The notes under the pieces: model-generated
What the model was told of the DNA's origin: nothing
Seen by the model: the letters and a program-made list of their open reading frames with translations, nothing else
The model's database searches: none
NCBI RefSeq assembly: GCF_020536995.1
Contig: NC_068359.1
Span: 89,238,353-89,302,352 of the forward strand
DNA: 64,000 nt
Source: Dreissena polymorpha
Taxonomy: Eukaryota > Mollusca > Bivalvia > Myida > Dreissenidae
Direction: 5' to 3'
In this document: in pieces, positions 60,689-64,000 of the stretch
How positions within the stretch are numbered: the stretch's first letter is position 1
Layout: each line of letters opens with the position of its first letter
Made by a program: the position numbers and the translations under genes

Positions 60689-60902
60689 AACTCAACAAAA
60701 CCTTAACACAACACAACATCAAACAATATAACATAACCTAAAACAATGAGTTAATAAATGGAGCAATAGTTCCCTTCACAATCAACTGAAACTCAGTAAC
60801 TACTTGCTATAAAGACAGTAAATCTTTTACCAATTCTAGGAATTAAAACTACCGAACAAAAACAAAACATGCCAAAGAGATTCATATCGAGAATGCATAA
60901 TT

Positions 60903-61017
60903 GGTTTCGGGAGGTAAACATTTTTTTCGGTGATGTTAAGAAATTGACAATATGTCGGGGTTTAACGAGACCAACTTTTGTGTTCCGAACCGAATAAACG
61001 TTCTCCTTCCCGAAACC
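60903..61017. repeat. Inverted pair ggtttcggga / tcccgaaacc
   Basis: Perfect 10 bp arms about 95 bp apart, with weaker pairing inside (taaacattttttt..cgg against ccg..aataaacg). Possibly the ends of a very small palindromic element. Confidence 0.45.
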
Positions 61018-62148
61018 TACCGTGTATTATACATGTATGTATCTAGCATAAACTAAATAAATTTGTAAAGCCCTTTAGCAATATGTATGGTCAACATATA
61101 TGTGTTTCTGCACGTTTTTAACCTAAATTTGCTAGCATGTATGGGTTCTTCCCGACTATAATAGTCATCTTATTTTCATCACTTCTAGCCATTTGCATCT
61201 AACAGCTATACAAAAACGATGAAGATTATTCTATTTCATTGTATCCTAGATAATTAAATTCTTGTTCTGCAGTATCGACTTTTAGAATTGGACATAGCAT
61301 CAAGCCAACGTTAGAAAATTGAGTTGTTTACAAACTAGAATGCAAGTGTGTTTGTAATTAAAATTCCAAACCGGTCAGAATACAGCATACATTGACACGG
61401 CAGATCACTTTTTATTATTAATAAATCGTTGAATCTACGATATCTTCTTCAAATTGAATTACAAGCGCAACATTGTTTATTATATTCCATAAGGACGTAC
61501 GTGTATTTTGTATTTAATCCCGTGGCATAATGTTATCCGGCGTGCATGCATACAATTCTAACATAATATACATTGCCACTAGCTGATGACTGGAATTCTT
61601 AAAAGTATCCGGTCAACAATATAGTTCAATTCTTCATACACAAACTAGAAATGGACGAAAGACACATACATATCACAGGCTCATAGAAAACGCAAATCAA
61701 TATAATATCATTTACCGCAACAATAAAACACCTCTAATAAGAAATAACACGAATTTAAGCCTGTAAATACATAACATATCCGCATGTAATGCATATTCAT
61801 TTGTACCATGCTATAATAGTACTTCATCTACGTAAGAGAAATTAAAGTGGAGTCATATATGCATTCAATTTTGTATTATCCCACTAATCGCCATTCATTG
61901 TTCTTTGACCAAGATTTACTTGACATGGTGTGCATAACGCTAGGTCGTCTACTGTATTACAAAATATCACAGTGTTCTGATTTGCAGGTGTTTTTTTTTA
62001 GTTCAGTCGCTCTCTTTCCGCGCCGGTACCTTCAAGGCACAAACATAAAGTGCATTAACCGACAACTATATAATGAACGTTTTACTAATGTGCGTGATTG
62101 TAGTTGCAGCATTTAGCAAAAACAGTCAGTGCATGTTTTCATTTGTAG

Positions 62149-62355
62149 GCAAAACATATGCATGACTTGTGCGTTAACCCTAAATATATCGACAAGATTT
62201 GTCCATTAAATTTTTGTAAACGTGCATATTACGGAGCTGGAGCGCTTTATACAGTGCCGAGGCTAAAATTTACGAAAACCATAATTGATAAATATAAAAA
62301 TAATTCATCTGAACGTGAAATGCTTAAAAATGGAAAGTTTAATTGTACCCGTTAA
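62149..62355 (+). CDS. Possible terminal exon, unrecognised
   Basis: After the acceptor-like tgttttcatttgtag an open frame reads from the first base: AKHMHDLCVNPKYIDKICPL, then NFCKRAYYGAGALYTVPRLK and a Lys/Asn-rich tail to TAA at 62353-62355. It has three or four cysteines. About 75 bp upstream an ATG starts a hydrophobic leader (MNVLLMCVIVVAAFSKN, 62073) in another frame, with only some 30 bp between, too short for a normal intron. Overlap with the downstream introns of the minus-strand Ig gene weakens the case. Confidence 0.2.
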   Translation, partial: AKHMHDLCVNPKYIDKICPLNFCKRAYYGAGALYTVPRLKFTKTIIDKYKNNSSEREMLKNGKFNCTR

Positions 62356-62447
62356 TGTGATAGGAAATCGTCATAGTAATGTAATTAGTGATTATAAATA
62401 AATAGATTCGCAAATCTCATGGTTTACACTACAAATTTGATATCTAC

Positions 62448-63258
62448 CTGCTTGTGTCTGTCTGCAGAACATATTTCTACACGTAATGCCAATTTGTATC
62501 ACCCTTTCTACGATCAATGTTATCACAAAAACGCCCAATGTGCCGATAAAAAATCTTAAAACGCCCGATATATCGCTGGTGAATCTGTGCATGGATGGTT
62601 TAACACTCATTTCTGAAATGGTCAACATCATGCAACACATTAACGGTCATGATACGGAATAAAGCTTCAAAAATATTACAAGACGGCACACGCGGAACAT
62701 TTAAAACTTATTTAGAATTTTGATAAGTTATTATATGTGCATTTAAGCCCTATGTTAAACGAGTTTTAAAATAGCTAATCAAGTATTGATATTTTAAATG
62801 ATCAAATCCATACGACAATCCCTATTGCCGACTAAAGCTGTAGCAAAGGAATAACGCTAAAACTAAAACCTTGCCGAAATATATAATTATTAAGAAAATA
62901 CCTTTCTCAGTTTGGTTCTTTGGTCTTTGAAGAGGAATGGTAATAGTGTCACAATTGCTGAGATTGTGTGTTTCACAACATCTATATCTCCCAGAAGTGT
63001 CTTCGTTGAGGTCTACTACCAGCAAGTGTCCTTTGTTTCCGCCATATGTGATTGCGTACTGGTTTTCATGGGTATCGTCTTCTAGGTAACATGCCTTCTG
63101 TGTAATGTCACAAGTGGCAATACTGATTAAATCATGTGTTCCAGATGCCATGAATTGGAATGTTGTGATTGTTCTTGAGAAGCATTCAAGTAGCGCAAAA
63201 CCTCCATTTGTCGTAGCGTTTAGCCTATTGAAAACGATCTGTTTCGAATTTGATTGAT
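62448..63258 (-). CDS. Ig-like receptor fragment: Ig exon plus membrane exon
   Basis: Two exons on the minus strand. Exon A, 63258-62902 (357 bp), runs from ctttctttcag/AT to GAGAAAG/gtattt. It encodes GGFALLECFSRT, TTFQFMASGTHDLISIATC, DITQKACYLEDDTHENQYAI, then HLLVVDLNEDTSGRYRCCET and NCDTITIPLQRP, an Ig-like domain ending in the classic DxSGxYxC motif. Exon B, 62612-62448 (165 bp), runs from gttgaccatttcag/AA to CAAGCAG/gtagat. It encodes MSVKPSMHRFTSDISG and then the hydrophobic stretch VLRFFIGTLGVFVITLIV, followed by a basic, Cys-containing tail. Both exons are phase 1-1 and join in frame across a 288 bp intron, so the product is likely an extracellular Ig domain with a C-terminal membrane anchor. 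The signal peptide and other exons would lie beyond 64000, and the cytoplasmic exons below 62448. Confidence 0.7.
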
Positions 63259-63530
63259 CTGAAAGAAAATTAGATCAAATAATAATACCGAAAAATACAA
63301 ATGCACTCTAAAAAAAGCATGATTTATCTTTCCATTAGATTTGTGTTAATGTACGTGTAAATGTATGTTACGGGGACATGAATATGTGCAGAGTTATATT
63401 CGCATGCAGTGACTCGCTTGCCAACATGTATTGTTGATAACATATGACTTTTATTTGAACAATTATAATCTTATTAATTAGTTGCATGCATTTTTGCCTA
63501 AGACCCTAAGCTAAATGTCTACTTCATATC
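63259..63530 (-). other. Intron upstream of the Ig exon
   Basis: AT-rich sequence before the Ig exon acceptor, with no further exon recognised. Confidence 0.45.
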
Positions 63531-64000
63531 TAACAAACGGAATGTATGGACAGTTTCTCTCACAAATCTTAATTTCGCTCTCGTAATATTTCAGTGAGTT
63601 GGTCTCGGCGGGTAGAAAGAGCTAACGAAAGGCGAACTCGTTATCATCGTTCGTTACTAGCTTGCAACCGATACCATGTTTTTACAATAAAAGTTTAGGA
63701 TTTAATATTTCGGCAAAAACATACACTGATTTCATCAGGATTTTGCTAGCACGGTAGACTATCGCCAATACATAATCAAAGTACTGACAGTACTGGTGTG
63801 ACGATGAAAAGGATGGATATAAAAGCATCAGTTTAAGTTTATCTACATCGCCACAATTGTGTATGTGGGTACGAAAATTTTGGTACGAAAATTAAATTGG
63901 GTACGAAAATGTTGGGTACAAAAACATTATGCCATAAAAAAAAATTGGGTACGAAAAAACAATTGGGTACGAAAAAAATTGGGTACGAAACATTTTTTGG
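63531..64000 (-). repeat. 470 bp dispersed repeat, copy B (inverted)
   Basis: The reverse complement matches 11457-11926 throughout, including the gtacccaattt array, the agtactgtcagtactttgat block and the ctgtccatac...ttccgtttgt end. It runs to the window edge, so its full length is unknown. It lies inside or at the 5' side of the minus-strand Ig gene, probably in an intron. Confidence 0.85.

Larger units (their letters stand above)
58981..62148. other. Mostly non-coding stretch, two or three small repeats
   Basis: Holds the MITE at 59900-60042, the duplication at 60573-60688 and the inverted pair at 60903-61017. A 46-codon frame from 59651 (MSFDSLEAKESMASKFALNC) has a somewhat protein-like composition but no other support. 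A possible minus-strand exon at 60179-60330 is discussed under findings. Confidence 0.4.

Overview
The window looks like nuclear DNA from a bivalve mollusc, most likely a dreissenid mussel (zebra or quagga mussel). This is an inference. It rests on the strong AT bias, the very long simple-sequence arrays, the many short palindromic elements of types I associate with dreissenid DNA (gattagcctgtgcag and gcgtcatgcgaaaatggg families), spliced genes with GT-AG introns, and relics of LINE and Penelope-like retroelements. It is not bacterial: there are no operons, no dense ORFs and no ribosome binding sites. The longest open frames are translated microsatellites.

Genes are sparse. (1) At the left end, on the + strand, there is one exon of an immunoglobulin-like protein (6111-6458), with a decayed duplicate of its 5' part at 4427-4500. 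(2) At the right end, on the - strand, there is a related Ig-like exon (63258-62902) followed by an exon encoding a probable membrane anchor (62612-62448). All three exons begin and end in phase 1, so they can be joined or shuffled without changing frame. These are pieces of at least two members of a probable cell-surface or secreted receptor family, and neither gene is complete here. (3) In the middle, 46133-49347 carries an apparently whole small gene: TATA box, short non-coding first exon, signal-peptide exon, 2.5 kb intron, cysteine-rich exon and poly(A) signal. It encodes a 74-residue secreted protein with six cysteines after the leader, resembling a single von Willebrand C (SVWC) or microseminoprotein-like domain. 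A decayed relative of its last exon lies 8 kb upstream at 38451-38599.

Most of the rest is repeats. From left to right: an hAT-like end and palindromic repeats (1-750); degenerate ~217 bp tandem repeats (2860-3410); a 760 bp TAG/TGG array (3597-4360); a 145 bp tandem array (5219-6045); a GC-rich three-hairpin element (6614-6708); a broken Penelope-like retroelement (8020-9885); one copy of a 470 bp repeat whose inverted partner closes the window (11457-11926 and 63531-64000); arrays of the palindrome tcccatggga (12097-12545); a foldback element (13463-14149); a long-TIR element with a 9 bp target duplication, Mutator-like (15399-16379); a TIR element with an internal tRNA-like Pol III promoter (20705-21225); an assembly gap of 100 N (25883-25982); a 2.2-2.4 kb diverged duplication (25983-28200 and 50098-52511); an hAT-like element inserted in one unit of a 208 bp tandem duplication (32169-33431); a second hAT-like element (35117-37105); two LINE relics (39291-39606 and 53226-53696); a 2.3 kb TIR element with promoter-like ends and an exon-like piece (43541-45866); a tRNA-derived SINE (54855-55030); and long GACA and CAT arrays.

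The most interesting biological signal is the Ig-like family (paired extra cysteines, no conserved core tryptophan, phase 1-1 cassette exons, membrane anchor) together with the small secreted cysteine-rich gene. Both are types that often expand in mollusc innate immunity. That link is inference and was not tested by any database search.
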